From Shouchella clausii (lineage in GTDB: Bacteria > Bacillota > Bacilli > Bacillales > Bacillaceae_D): a stretch of 64,000 nt of DNA. This document shows positions 1 to 8,554 of the stretch, piece after piece. Position 1 is the first letter of the stretch, and each line of letters begins with the position of its first letter. The position numbers were made by a program, and so were the translations under genes. The notes beneath the pieces are model-generated. The model was not told the DNA's origin and made no database searches. It saw only the letters and a list, made by a program, of their open reading frames with translations. The stretch spans positions 620,001 to 684,000 of the forward strand of contig NZ_CP019985.1 of NCBI RefSeq assembly GCF_002250115.1. Reading direction: 5' to 3'.

Positions 1-149
1 AAAGAACTTTGGATAGTGCCTCGCCCTACATTTAGCTGTTGTGCTAAAGATTCGACTTTCGGAATCCGTTGGCCTTTCTCAATCGTGAGTAACAGGGAAG
101 CAACTTTGAGCAACGTTTTCCCTTTTTTTGACAGAAGCGCTTCGTTCAT
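1..149 (-). CDS. HTH transcriptional regulator, N-terminus only (YhfZ/GntR-like), partial
   Basis: The gene runs off the left edge, so only about 49 N-terminal residues are visible. The ATG at 149-147 follows a strong GGAGGTG ribosome site (151-158). The residues form a winged-helix start: a basic helix, then a recognition-helix-like stretch ending VGRGTIQSS, which resembles the N-terminus of YhfZ/GntR-type regulators. The effector domain lies outside the window, so ligand and target are unknown. A cre-like palindrome about 55 bp upstream suggests catabolite control. The family call is from pattern memory and is moderate. Confidence 0.55.
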   Translation of the reverse strand, partial: MNEALLSKKGKTLLKVASLLLTIEKGQRIPKVESLAQQLNVGRGTIQSS

Positions 150-202
150 GTTCACCTCCACCAAACCAATATACTGTTTTTTGTACAATGAAACAGTATC
201 AT

Positions 203-216
203 AGAAAGCGCTTTTA
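203..216. promoter_or_regulatory. cre-like catabolite response element
   Basis: The sequence around the perfect palindrome AAAGCGCTTT (205-214) fits the Bacillus cre consensus at about 12 of 14 positions. It lies upstream of the leftward regulator that starts at 149. The rest of the 150-467 divergent region shows no gene. Confidence 0.45.
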
Positions 217-467
217 CACAAGTGTTTTTGTTAAGATTTCTAACGCACATTTTCTCAGTTGCCGTTTCCCTACTATTACAATTCGGTCACATCGCGATTT
301 CAAGTTACGTAACACTCTTCAAAAATTACCGCAAACTACAAGCAAATGACTGCACTGCCCTATAGCCCTATGTAAGTTTTGCTCACAAGGTTTTTCGAAA
401 ACAGAGGATGTGTATACTAGCATTGTAGAGCCACACCTGGAAGTTGATACAGAAAGGGGTTGCTTTG

Positions 468-1523
468 ATGGACAGCCGAATTAAATGGATCGATGCGGCG
501 AAAGGGCTTGGCATTGTTCTTGTTGTCATGAGCCATGCGCCTATCGACGAAACGCTTAAAGCCTTTTTGTTTGCCTTTCATATGCCTTTATTTTTTTACT
601 TGTCTGGAGCTGTATTTCGTCCTCATTCTATGAGTATTTGGGCCTTTATTAAGAAAAAAGCACGAAGCCTATTATGGCCATACTTCGTTTTTTCAGCGGC
701 TTCCTATCTCATTTGGTACAGTATGACAAGACATTTTCCTTTCACTGCCGGTGAAGACGTCAATCCGATTAATCCATTTGTTGGCATCTTTTTGTCAACA
801 CCTGGGAATTACCAACTTACGTACAATCCGGCCATTTGGTTTCTCACTTGCCTATTTGTTGTCGAATTGCTCTTTTTTCTTTACTATCGCCTGTCAAAAG
901 GGAGATTCATTGCGACGTTTCTCGTAGTCGCTGCTATCGCCGGTTACGGGTCGACCATGCTTTCGTTTGCATTGCCTTGGAATGTTTTCGTCGCTTTGAC
1001 GGCTGTTGTATTTTACGGCCTTGGCCATTTGACAAAACATTTTTGGAAGACGCTTCCATGGGCAAATGTGCTGCTTATTGCGACGCCCTTATTTATATCG
1101 GTGTTCTTCATCCAATCGCTCAATACAGAGCGTGTTGACATGCGGGCAAATGTACTCGGCGAATTCGGCTTCTTTTATTTAGCTGCAATAGCAGGCATCG
1201 CCGCCTTTCTCGTGCTCATTCCTAAGCTGCAGCACTCAAAGACATTATTGTTTCTTGGCCAAAACTCGATTGTGATTTTGCTTATCCACTTGCCAATACT
1301 AAACTTTGTCCGCGCTGCCCTTTATTACGGATTTCAAGTTGACTTAAGCACGGCTAACAGTTTGCCTTGGACGTTGTTTTTCACAGCTGTTACGATTGTG
1401 CTTGTCGTCCCATTTATCTATTTGTTGCAAAAATACCCATGGTTGCTTGGAAAAGCACCATTGAAAAAGCAGGGACGGTTGCAGAAGCAACACGCCTTAC
1501 AAGGAAACGCTGTGCCCCGCTAA
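468..1523 (+). CDS. Membrane acyltransferase, fucose 4-O-acetylase-like (acyltransferase 3 family)
   Basis: A 351-residue polytopic membrane protein. The N-terminus (RIKWIDAAKGLGIVLVVMSH, then FHMPLFFYLSGAVF) is the hallmark of acyltransferase-3 / NolL-like O-acetyltransferases, with the early His expected in catalysis. About ten hydrophobic segments follow, and the C-terminus is basic. The family moves acyl groups from a cytoplasmic donor onto extracytoplasmic sugars or other envelope molecules; the acceptor here is unknown. The ATG at 468 is preferred over the in-frame TTG at 444 because AAAGGGG (453-458) lies about 9 bases before it. The gene stands alone, and its stop falls inside a bidirectional terminator shared with tenA. 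Confidence 0.8.
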   Translation: MDSRIKWIDAAKGLGIVLVVMSHAPIDETLKAFLFAFHMPLFFYLSGAVFRPHSMSIWAFIKKKARSLLWPYFVFSAASYLIWYSMTRHFPFTAGEDVNPINPFVGIFLSTPGNYQLTYNPAIWFLTCLFVVELLFFLYYRLSKGRFIATFLVVAAIAGYGSTMLSFALPWNVFVALTAVVFYGLGHLTKHFWKTLPWANVLLIATPLFISVFFIQSLNTERVDMRANVLGEFGFFYLAAIAGIAAFLVLIPKLQHSKTLLFLGQNSIVILLIHLPILNFVRAALYYGFQVDLSTANSLPWTLFFTAVTIVLVVPFIYLLQKYPWLLGKAPLKKQGRLQKQHALQGNAVPR

Positions 1524-1542
1524 CAGAGCACAGCGTTTTTTT
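1506..1542. terminator. Bidirectional intrinsic terminator
   Basis: AACGCTGTGC (1506-1515) pairs with GCACAGCGTT (1528-1537), followed by a T run on the plus strand. It overlaps the end of the acyltransferase gene and touches the tenA stop, so it can serve both convergent units. Confidence 0.8.
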
Positions 1543-2212
1543 AACCGATCGGCCAGTTTTCTTGTTTATAGGCCATATCCCAAAACATATATTCATAACG
1601 GCTTGTATTCATAAAGATCGTTTCAATCCGGTCTAGCTCGGCCTCGCTCTTTTCTGCGGCAAGCTCGTCTAGCTTTGCAATCAGCCAGTCCGCAATTGCG
1701 CCAAACTCAGGCGAAGAGTACATTTTCACCCATTCCCCATATGCCTCATGTTCTGTGGCGCCAGGAATTTTTGCGAGTTCTGTGCCAATTTCATAATAGC
1801 TCCAAGCACACGGCAAGATCGCAGCAATGAGCTCGGCAAGGGACCCTTTTTGCGCTTCAGCCATCATCGCGCTGCTATAGGCAAGCGTTACTGGGCCAGG
1901 AACCGTCTGTTCCAACTGCTCCCGTGTAATTCCGAGGCGCTTTGCATAAGCACGGTGCAGTTCCATTTCGCTGTTAAGTGTCTCATCAAGCGCTTTAGCA
2001 AAGCCTGACATCGTTTCCAAATCAGGTGCCAGTACTGTGCCGAGGGCAATGACGCGGGCATACTCGATCAAATATTTATAATCCTGGCACATATAATATT
2101 GAAATGCTTCTAGTTCAAGAGTGCCGTGGCCAATTCCTTGGACAAACGGATGATTGTGGCTCGCTTGCCAAATCGGATCAGCATTTTTACGAATACGTTC
2201 TGAAAACTTCAT
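1541..2212 (-). CDS. tenA: Aminopyrimidine aminohydrolase / thiaminase II
   Basis: A 223-residue all-helical TenA protein. In Bacillus it hydrolyses 4-amino-5-aminomethyl-2-methylpyrimidine to HMP, recycling thiamine damaged in alkaline soil. The residues known from B. subtilis TenA fall at the same positions: Asp44 and Tyr47 (in CQDYKYLIEY), Tyr112, and the nucleophile Cys135 in LPCAWSYYE. The gene starts 3 bases after the ylmB stop, so the two form an operon. ylmB supplies its substrate, and both lie downstream of a TPP riboswitch. No ThiXYZ transporter gene is in this operon. Confidence 0.93.
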   Translation of the reverse strand: MKFSERIRKNADPIWQASHNHPFVQGIGHGTLELEAFQYYMCQDYKYLIEYARVIALGTVLAPDLETMSGFAKALDETLNSEMELHRAYAKRLGITREQLEQTVPGPVTLAYSSAMMAEAQKGSLAELIAAILPCAWSYYEIGTELAKIPGATEHEAYGEWVKMYSSPEFGAIADWLIAKLDELAAEKSEAELDRIETIFMNTSRYEYMFWDMAYKQENWPIG

Positions 2213-2215
2213 AAG

Positions 2216-3493
2216 TTATTCTCCCCTTTTTTCAGTATTGCACCATTTATAAATGAAGGCGACAAGCGCTTTCGTATAACGGACGAGTTCATCAATGTCA
2301 AGCTGTTCATTCACGCCATGTGCGTGTGCTAATTTCCCAGGCCCGTAACAAATCGTCGGCATTCCATATTCGGCCAACCAGCCACCATCATTCACACTAG
2401 TCGACATTTCTATTTCCAGTGGAGCGTCGAAAACAGTCTGATGAACAGTCTTTAAAACAGATAATGCAGGATGAGCTTCATCGATTGAAAAAGCAGGGAA
2501 TACTTCCCCTTTGTCTTCAATCATAGAGGCGCCGCCCCAAGTAAAGGTTGGAAGATTGTCTTTCAACCAGACATCTGCTTTAGCTGTAGCAAGAAGATGG
2601 GCTTCAATTTCGTTGGCCACTTCTTCTGCGGATTCATTTGGATAAAAATGCACAGTTATCCACAACCTGCATTCATCGGCAATAAACGCTGGATGACGCC
2701 CGCCTTCAATGACAGCTGGATTAATCGTATTGGTACCAGGCGGAAAACCTGGATACGACTTTGTCACAGCCCAGTGGCGCTCAAGCTCTTGCAAAGCAGC
2801 AATCAGTTTAGCCATTTTTTCAATCGCACTAGCGCCCCTTAAACTGCCACCGGCATGGATCATATCCCGCCGCGTTCCATCATGGTGAGTCGAGTCACTT
2901 TTTACGGTAATCCAGCCAGTAATGACACCGCCTTGACCATGAACATGGCAATTGCTTGTGTCGGCTACAATTGCATAATCAGCCGTATAGCCCCGTTCAC
3001 AACATTGTTTCGTGCCAGCCTCGCCGACTTCTTCGCCTGTAACTGCTTCGAGTAAGACATCGCCCTTTAGTTCAATGCCATGATCATGCAAAAGACGCAA
3101 CGCAAACAGACAAGCGCCAAGCCCGCCTTTCATATCGGCGGCACCACGGCCATACAGCGTCCTTTCTTCTACCACGGGAGAAAAAGGAGCGTATTTCCAT
3201 TGGCTTTTTTCTTCCTCTTCGACTGTAGCGACATCGACATGGCCATTTAAAAGGAGGCTATGGTACTTCGTTCTATCTGTGCCTTCCTTCTTCGCCACGA
3301 TATTCCAATCGCCTGGGTACGATTCCCACTTATCGACAGCCATCCCCGCAGCACGCAAATAGCTCTCAATATACTGTTGGATATCGGCCGTATTTCGGGC
3401 TGGAGGGGCTATGGTCGGATAGGAAATCAAATCAGACACAAGCCGAATGAGCTCCTCTTCCCGTTCTTCCACTTGCTTAAGCAACGATTCCAC
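2216..3493 (-). CDS. ylmB: N-formyl aminopyrimidine deformylase, M20/ArgE-DapE family (thiamine salvage)
   Basis: A 425-residue M20 metallohydrolase, the usual YlmB length. Two-zinc motifs are visible: GHVDV, GRGAADMKGG and TGEEVGEAGT. YlmB removes the formyl group from N-formyl-4-amino-5-aminomethyl-2-methylpyrimidine, the step before TenA. The GTG at 3493 is preferred because AAGGAGG lies 11 bases before it; the GTG at 3517 has no ribosome site. The M20 fold alone does not fix the substrate, but coupling to tenA (3-base gap) and a TPP riboswitch make the deformylase role very likely. Confidence 0.88.
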   Translation of the reverse strand: MESLLKQVEEREEELIRLVSDLISYPTIAPPARNTADIQQYIESYLRAAGMAVDKWESYPGDWNIVAKKEGTDRTKYHSLLLNGHVDVATVEEEEKSQWKYAPFSPVVEERTLYGRGAADMKGGLGACLFALRLLHDHGIELKGDVLLEAVTGEEVGEAGTKQCCERGYTADYAIVADTSNCHVHGQGGVITGWITVKSDSTHHDGTRRDMIHAGGSLRGASAIEKMAKLIAALQELERHWAVTKSYPGFPPGTNTINPAVIEGGRHPAFIADECRLWITVHFYPNESAEEVANEIEAHLLATAKADVWLKDNLPTFTWGGASMIEDKGEVFPAFSIDEAHPALSVLKTVHQTVFDAPLEIEMSTSVNDGGWLAEYGMPTICYGPGKLAHAHGVNEQLDIDELVRYTKALVAFIYKWCNTEKRGE

Positions 3494-3536
3494 CTGGTTG
3501 TTGTCCTCCTTTTCCACACAAAAAAACCGCTACTTA

Positions 3537-3578
3537 AAAAAGAAGCGGGTGGCATGTCGAGAAAACGTGCCCGCTTCC
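3537..3578 (-). terminator. Terminator of the TPP riboswitch expression platform
   Basis: On the minus strand, GAAGCGGG pairs across a short loop with CCCGCTTC and is followed by a run of T. The hairpin begins inside the 3' end of the TPP aptamer (shared bases 3573-3578) and stands before the ylmB ribosome site. This is the layout of a transcription-terminating riboswitch. Confidence 0.8.
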
Positions 3579-3665
3579 CTCCGCTGGTCCGAACCAGATC
3601 AGGTGATAAGGGTTAAGGCGTTTGCCTCTCTCAGCTTCCATTATTCGAAGCACCCCTAGCGGTTT
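3573..3665 (-). promoter_or_regulatory. TPP riboswitch (THI element) upstream of ylmB-tenA
   Basis: Read on the minus strand, the region shows the conserved TPP aptamer blocks in order: GGGGTGC, GCTGAGA, a variable arm, ACCCTT, ACCTGATCTGG and the closing AGCGGAGGGAAGC. It ends in the terminator hairpin at 3537-3578. High TPP should terminate transcription and switch off salvage of the pyrimidine. Confidence 0.95.
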
Positions 3666-3883
3666 TAGTGATTGTGTTGTCATTCTTACGCTATCATATG
3701 GGAACGATAACGGCAAGCTTTGTTTAACTAAAAACGGTTCTGAAATCTGACATGATCAGTGAATGTTGAAACCTTATTTTGTTTGATACCATCCTATAAT
3801 CGTCACAGTGTTCTTTTTATCGAGAGCGGTGCGCTTATTCACCAAACGATGGAGCTGGAACCACTAGACAAAAATATCACCTC

Positions 3884-4320
3884 TCATATATTCGTAACTT
3901 CATTCATAAACGTTTTCACACCTGCAAGTCCTTTCGTTTCATACTTTCTCAACAACTCGCTTCCAATAATAGCTAAGTCGCTTTTTTTCTTTAAGTATGC
4001 TACATCCTCTTTTGACTGAATTCCTAACCCTACTCCGATAGGGAGCCTAGATAAATCTTTGCATCGTTTAAAAACACATCAGTCTTATGATCAAAAATAG
4101 TTTTTGATCCAGTCACCCCTTTTCTAGCGACACTATAAAGGAAACCATCCCCTAGCTCGGACAAATACTTTATTCTTTTGTCTGAACTATGTATCGTCGT
4201 AAGTAGAATTGGAGCTACATCCACTTTTTTAGCCTTTTCAATGTATATTTTACTTTGCTCTGGAAATGCATCAGGGACTATTAATCCTTTAATTCCAATA
4301 GCGTGACACCTAGGAACCAC
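3884..4320 (-). pseudogene. trpA: Truncated, frameshifted tryptophan synthase alpha chain (trpA relic)
   Basis: The minus strand encodes the C-terminal half of a TrpA-like protein. The first part (4320 to about 4070) contains GIKGLIVPDAFPEQS and FLYSVARKGVTGSK, which match TrpA strand 5-6 motifs. Translation then hits a stop at 4030, but the next frame carries on with LPIGVGLGIQSKEDV and LAIIGSELL, ending at a TGA at 3884-3886. Restoring one A in the homopolymer near 4067-4071 joins both frames. The N-terminal 110 or so residues, including the catalytic Glu49 region, are absent, and no other trp gene is nearby. The stretch is AT-rich. Confidence 0.8.
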
Positions 4321-4410
4321 CGTAGAGCAGTGCTTTCAATTTGCTGAAAAAGTGATATTTTACCTCTATCACTCCTACTGCTTCAAAACATAATTGATTA
4401 GAATAACACG

Positions 4411-4439
4411 GGGTGACCATACCCTTGCAATGGTCACCC
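4411..4439. repeat. Perfect 10-bp inverted repeat (possible terminator)
   Basis: GGGTGACCAT (4411-4420) and ATGGTCACCC (4430-4439) form a strong hairpin with a 9-base loop. It lies 32 bp past the stop of the lipoprotein gene transcribed leftward. No clear T run follows on either strand, so it may be a terminator of unusual form or a structured RNA end. Confidence 0.5.
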
Positions 4440-4471
4440 GTAGAAATCGATAATAGCTAGGAGCAAACTTG

Positions 4472-4885
4472 TTATTCCTCAATTAACATTAAAAAATCAG
4501 CCGTTTCCTCTTCCTTTATTTTGTAGTAGTAGTGATCTTGATCATGATCTGCAAATAAAATTTGTTCCTGATCAGAATGAGGCAGCCATACGATTAATCT
4601 CAGAGAATCGGTGTCTTCTTTTGAAAATAGAAGCGTAACCTCTTTGTCTGGTTTCCTTATGTCCAATGTCCCTTCTTGAGAGTCAGCATTTTCGAGGATT
4701 GCTACCAAATCATCGATTGACTTTTCATCCGCTACTGAGGTTATATGCTCAGTTGCTACATCCAAAACATTCACTTCAATTACATTTTCATTCATTTGTA
4801 TGTTTGGGTTTGAAAAGTGGCAAGCTGATAGCATGACCACCATTAACAAAGGGAAAAGCACACAACTACCTTGAGATTTTCCCAC
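4472..4885 (-). CDS. Small lipoprotein of unknown function
   Basis: A 137-residue protein with a type II signal peptide: a hydrophobic stretch, then the lipobox LSAC, followed by an acidic mature domain rich in Asp and Glu. I do not recognise the family. It begins at a GTG that overlaps the stop of the upstream 67-residue gene by one base (TAGTG), so the two are translationally coupled. Base composition is AT-rich compared with the operons on either side, which suggests recent acquisition. Confidence 0.65.
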   Translation of the reverse strand: MGKSQGSCVLFPLLMVVMLSACHFSNPNIQMNENVIEVNVLDVATEHITSVADEKSIDDLVAILENADSQEGTLDIRKPDKEVTLLFSKEDTDSLRLIVWLPHSDQEQILFADHDQDHYYYKIKEEETADFLMLIEE

Positions 4886-5088
4886 TATCTATTATCCTCT
4901 GCTTCCTCCTTTAATTCAGGAAAATTCTCAATCATTGATCGAACATCTTTAACAAACTCTTCCTCTGTATATTGACCATCCGCATGTTTTAAAATATCCA
5001 GTTTGCCACAAATAATCTTCATGATTCCCTTTGCGTGCTCTTCTTTCAAGCCGTTTACTTTATCAATCATCTTATCCAACTCAAGCAT
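4885..5088 (-). CDS. Small acidic protein of unknown function
   Basis: A 67-residue charged, probably helical protein (MLELDKMIDKVNGLKEEH at the start) with no cysteine pairs beyond a single ICGK, no membrane segment and no motif I recognise. ATG 5088 has GGAAGGAG about 10 bases upstream. It is coupled to the following lipoprotein gene by a one-base stop/start overlap, so the pair probably acts together at the cell surface or is part of a small accessory module. Confidence 0.6.
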   Translation of the reverse strand: MLELDKMIDKVNGLKEEHAKGIMKIICGKLDILKHADGQYTEEEFVKDVRSMIENFPELKEEAEDNR

Positions 5089-5296
5089 TCAATCATTACT
5101 CCTTCCGCTTCCTCTACACCTAATATTAACATACCACCAATTCGTTTTTATAGATGAAGGCCCATCCTTGCTATACGAGCGCTTTTAAGGAATGGTTTTG
5201 TTCCAACTTGTTATTGTCAAAAATAAACATGTATTATTTATTGAAAATACAGTATAGTATAATCTAAATTTATATTTTCATTGGTTTCAACTATTT

Positions 5297-5310
5297 TGTA
5301 AGCGCTGTCA
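5297..5310 (+). promoter_or_regulatory. cre site, full consensus match
   Basis: TGTAAGCGCTGTCA fits the B. subtilis cre consensus TGWAANCGNTNWCA at all 14 positions. It lies 35 bp before the ABC solute-binding protein gene. Upstream (5230-5262) is AT-rich sequence with a TATAAT-like box at 5256-5261, but no convincing -35. CcpA repression is the natural reading. Confidence 0.8.
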
Positions 5311-5344
5311 TACATGCCAATGATTCTAAGAAGGAGGTTCCACC

Positions 5345-6592
5345 ATGAGACGTCTTTTCCTGTTTTTCAGTGTGTCGCTCCTTGTCTGTTCTAGCTGTCA
5401 ATTTGCCCCTATGTCAGGCGAGTCTAAACCGGTAATAACACTTTGGTATTGGAACCGCAGCCTGAGTGATGATGTGATTGCGAAAGCGCAAGAAGCCTTT
5501 CCTCATGTGACGATTGATGCCCAAAAGATCGGTGGAGATGAATACAAGACGAAGTTGCATACAGCGCTTATTGCGGGGAGGGGCCCTGATATTGTCGCTA
5601 TGAATGACTGGGCCTATGAGTATATCGCTTACGCTGAAGAGTTTGTCAATTTGCTTGATTATGGTGCAGATCAATTAGAGCAATCATATTTGGATTGGAA
5701 ATGGCAAGCTGTACAAGACCCAGAAACCGGTGCGCTCATTGCCCTGCCAATAGACACTGGCCCAACTGCCCTTTATTACCGAGCAGACTTATTTGAGGAA
5801 GCGGGATTGCCTACCGAACCCGATGAAGTGCATGCCCAGTTGCAGACATGGGAGGATTATATCGAGGCGGGCATTCAAATGAAAGAAACAACAGGTGTCC
5901 ATATGTTTGAATCGATTACAAAACCTTATTTGCAAGTGATTGAGCAGCAATCAGACAAATACTTTGCTGAAGACGGCACTTATATCGGCGATGGGGAAGC
6001 GATTCAATATGCTTGGAATACAGCAGTCCGCATCCACGAAGAAGGCCTGTCTGCACGTCTGACAGAAGGGCAAGAAGTCAATGCCGCTTTAAACGGGGGC
6101 GATGTCGCTTCACGGGTAGGAGCTGTTTGGGAATCGCAAATCTTACAAGATGCTGCTCCTGATACAGCAGGGAAATGGCGTGTTACAAGAGCTCCTGGTG
6201 GAGATGGCAATAACGGCGGTTCTTTTATTGGCGTTCTTGATAGCTCCGCCCACAAAGACGAGGCAGTGGCTATTACAAAATGGCTTGTATCACCAGATGC
6301 CCAGCTCGACCATTTTTTAGACGTCAATCTTTTTCCTTCTGCGATTGAGACGCTTGAGTCAGAGCTTTTGCGTGAACCTGATCCTTTTTATGGCGACCAA
6401 GTAGTAGCGGATGTTTTTGTTGAGTCGGCGAAAAACGTCCCTCCTACTTTCTATGGAGAACATTACGGCAAGTTTCGCACGATTTTTAATGATGAGATGG
6501 TGCTGATCGATCGAGCCAATAAGAATCCAGAGAAGGCTTGGGAGGATGCACAGAAGAAAGCGCAACGGGAACTGTCAAGAATCGATCAATAA
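5345..6592 (+). CDS. Extracellular sugar-binding lipoprotein of an ABC importer (family 1)
   Basis: A 415-residue family 1 solute-binding protein. The signal peptide ends at Cys18 in a slightly unusual lipobox (CSSC). The mature part has typical MalE-like features: ITLWYWNRS near the start, GRGPDIVAMNDWAYEY, and ALPIDTGPTALYYRADLF. It should capture an oligosaccharide or other sugar outside the membrane. It is the first gene of a three-gene transporter operon with two permeases and no ATPase. In Bacillus such CUT1 systems commonly borrow a shared MsmX-type ATPase. Substrate cannot be told from sequence; there is no linked glycosidase. Confidence 0.9.
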   Translation: MRRLFLFFSVSLLVCSSCQFAPMSGESKPVITLWYWNRSLSDDVIAKAQEAFPHVTIDAQKIGGDEYKTKLHTALIAGRGPDIVAMNDWAYEYIAYAEEFVNLLDYGADQLEQSYLDWKWQAVQDPETGALIALPIDTGPTALYYRADLFEEAGLPTEPDEVHAQLQTWEDYIEAGIQMKETTGVHMFESITKPYLQVIEQQSDKYFAEDGTYIGDGEAIQYAWNTAVRIHEEGLSARLTEGQEVNAALNGGDVASRVGAVWESQILQDAAPDTAGKWRVTRAPGGDGNNGGSFIGVLDSSAHKDEAVAITKWLVSPDAQLDHFLDVNLFPSAIETLESELLREPDPFYGDQVVADVFVESAKNVPPTFYGEHYGKFRTIFNDEMVLIDRANKNPEKAWEDAQKKAQRELSRIDQ

Positions 6593-6605
6593 GGAGGAAT
6601 ACGCG

Positions 6606-7538
6606 ATGACCACTAAACCTCAAACAGAACTCGACTATGAGATGCTCCGTCAACATAAGCCTTCTCTTTGGGCTGAAATATGGAAAAAACGCACCCTCTA
6701 TCTGTTTATCTCTCCTTTCTTTCTATTATTTGCGGTCTTTGGCGTTTTTCCAATCTTCTATTCGTTGTATTTGTCTTTCCACAGTTGGTCTGGTTTAGGC
6801 GATAAGACGTTTGTCGGCCTGTCCCAATTTCAATATTTGCTTGGCGATGCTGAGTTTTGGCAAGCTGTCGGCAACACATTTGCGATTTGGTTTCTCTCAA
6901 GCATTCCTATGTTGTTCTTTGCTTTAGTCATCGCTTTTTTACTCAATCTCCCTTCCCTCAAAGGGCGGAGCACCTACCAAACGATGTTCTTTATCACGAA
7001 TGTCACCTCCATTGTTGCCGTAGCGATCATCTTTGAAACGATTTTCAGCAACCAATACGGCTTAATGAACTACTTGCTCTCTCTCATTGGCATCACGCCT
7101 CTCGAATGGCTGAACTCAGGTTTCTTAGTGAAAGTCGTCATCGCCTCCATGGTTGTTTGGCGGTTTGTCGGCTATAATGCGATCATTTATTTAGCTGGCT
7201 TGCAAAACATCCCGAAAACCCTTTATGAAGCTGCCATAATTGATGGAGCCAATAAAACGCAAATTTTCTTTCGCATTACCATTCCTTTACTGCGCCCAAT
7301 CATTTTGTTTACGGTCATCATGACAACAATCGGCTCGATGCAAATTTTTACCGAGCCGCAAATATTACTAGGCAATTCTGGCGGCGTTGGCGGAGCTGGC
7401 ATGACGATGACACTCTATATGTATAATGAAGGTTTTCTAAATAATCAATTTGGTTATGCTTCCGCGGTTTCATGGGCCATGTTCATCATCATCGCCTTGT
7501 TTTCGCTTATTAATTGGAAACTAGTCCAGAAAGCATAA
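6606..7538 (+). CDS. ABC sugar permease, MalF/UgpA type
   Basis: A 310-residue inner-membrane permease with six predicted helices and the cytoplasmic EAA loop (YEAAIIDGANKTQIFFRITI), which docks to the ATPase. The ATG at 6606 is chosen because AAGGAGGAA lies directly upstream, 13 bases after the binding-protein stop. Upstream in-frame extension into the preceding gene is not supported. It pairs with the MalG-type permease that follows. Confidence 0.92.
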   Translation: MTTKPQTELDYEMLRQHKPSLWAEIWKKRTLYLFISPFFLLFAVFGVFPIFYSLYLSFHSWSGLGDKTFVGLSQFQYLLGDAEFWQAVGNTFAIWFLSSIPMLFFALVIAFLLNLPSLKGRSTYQTMFFITNVTSIVAVAIIFETIFSNQYGLMNYLLSLIGITPLEWLNSGFLVKVVIASMVVWRFVGYNAIIYLAGLQNIPKTLYEAAIIDGANKTQIFFRITIPLLRPIILFTVIMTTIGSMQIFTEPQILLGNSGGVGGAGMTMTLYMYNEGFLNNQFGYASAVSWAMFIIIALFSLINWKLVQKA

Positions 7539-7550
7539 GGAGGAAATCAG

Positions 7551-8381
7551 ATGGCATCCGATAAATTTCTCACGAAAGCATTGACCCATTTTGTCTTGCT
7601 CATTGGCGTCATTATCTCGATTTTCCCGTTTTACTGGCTAGTCGTCATGGCCACGAATACAACAAGCGATATTTTGAGATTTCCTCCAAAATTGACGTTC
7701 GGCCATGAACTGTTTACGAATGTAAAGAATGTGCTGGCTTCCATTGACTTTTACCAAGCTTTTTTTAACACGTTATTTGTTTCAACCGTCACGGTTATTG
7801 GCGTGTTATTCTTTTGTTCCCTTGCCGGATTTACATTCGCGAAATTTCGTTTTCCAGGAAAAAACATGCTGTTCACTGCTTTGCTGTTAACGATGATGAT
7901 TCCTTCACAAATGAGCTTTGTCCCTTCTTTCCTGCTAATTGCCGAGTTTGGCTGGGTCGATTCGTACAAAGCGTTGATCATTCCTGGCCTCGCCAGTGCA
8001 TTTGGAATCTTTTGGATCCGCCAATTCTGCCAGGACGCGGTTCCTGATGAATTGCTCGAAGCAGGAAGATTGGATGGCTGCAACACGTTCCGTCTATACT
8101 GGAATGTAGCGCTGCCCTCGCTCCGGCCAGCGCTGACCTTTCTCGGCATCTTTACATTCATCGGTGTGTGGAATGACTATTTATGGCCGCTCGTTACGAT
8201 CAACTCACCAAGCCGTTATACACTACAAGTCATGCTCGCACAACTGAACGGGGTTTATGACACCGATTACGCGATCATCATGACAGGCACATTGATGGCG
8301 ACATTGCCACTCATTATCTTATTCATCATCTTCAGCAAGCAATTTATGAAAGGTGTCGCGGAAGGAGCTGTGAAGGAGTAA
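7551..8381 (+). CDS. ABC sugar permease, MalG/UgpE type
   Basis: A 276-residue permease with six hydrophobic segments and the EAA-loop form LLEAGRLDGCNTFRLYWNVA. An AAGGAGGAA ribosome site lies in the 12-base gap after the first permease. It is the last gene of the importer operon and is followed at once by an intrinsic terminator (8414-8461). Confidence 0.92.
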   Translation: MASDKFLTKALTHFVLLIGVIISIFPFYWLVVMATNTTSDILRFPPKLTFGHELFTNVKNVLASIDFYQAFFNTLFVSTVTVIGVLFFCSLAGFTFAKFRFPGKNMLFTALLLTMMIPSQMSFVPSFLLIAEFGWVDSYKALIIPGLASAFGIFWIRQFCQDAVPDELLEAGRLDGCNTFRLYWNVALPSLRPALTFLGIFTFIGVWNDYLWPLVTINSPSRYTLQVMLAQLNGVYDTDYAIIMTGTLMATLPLIILFIIFSKQFMKGVAEGAVKE

Positions 8382-8413
8382 GATACGGCTTTTAATCGTG
8401 AAAAAGGTAACAA

Positions 8414-8461
8414 AAAACGGCTTTCCCTTCGATATGGAGACAATGGGAAGGCCGTTTTTTT
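8414..8461 (+). terminator. Intrinsic terminator of the ABC importer operon
   Basis: AAAACGGCTTTCCC pairs with GGGAAGGCCGTTTT across a 17-base loop and is followed by T residues. Confidence 0.85.
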
Positions 8462-8521
8462 AGTACAGAGATGGGAGGACAACTAGCGCTCTATTGACGA
8501 CAGCTTCGCTTTTTCCTCAAT

Positions 8522-8549
8522 AGAAAAAGCTTCCCGCATAGGAAGCTTT
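8522..8549 (-). terminator. Intrinsic terminator after gntP-type gene
   Basis: On the minus strand, AAGCTTCC and GGAAGCTT (8527-8534 with 8541-8548) form a hairpin followed by TTTTTC, a few bases past the stop of the permease gene at 8555. Confidence 0.75.
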
Positions 8550-8554
8550 CCAAC

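Noticed and set aside
3759-4019. 86-codon frame on the plus strand
   Set aside because: It is antisense to the trpA relic and lacks a ribosome site.
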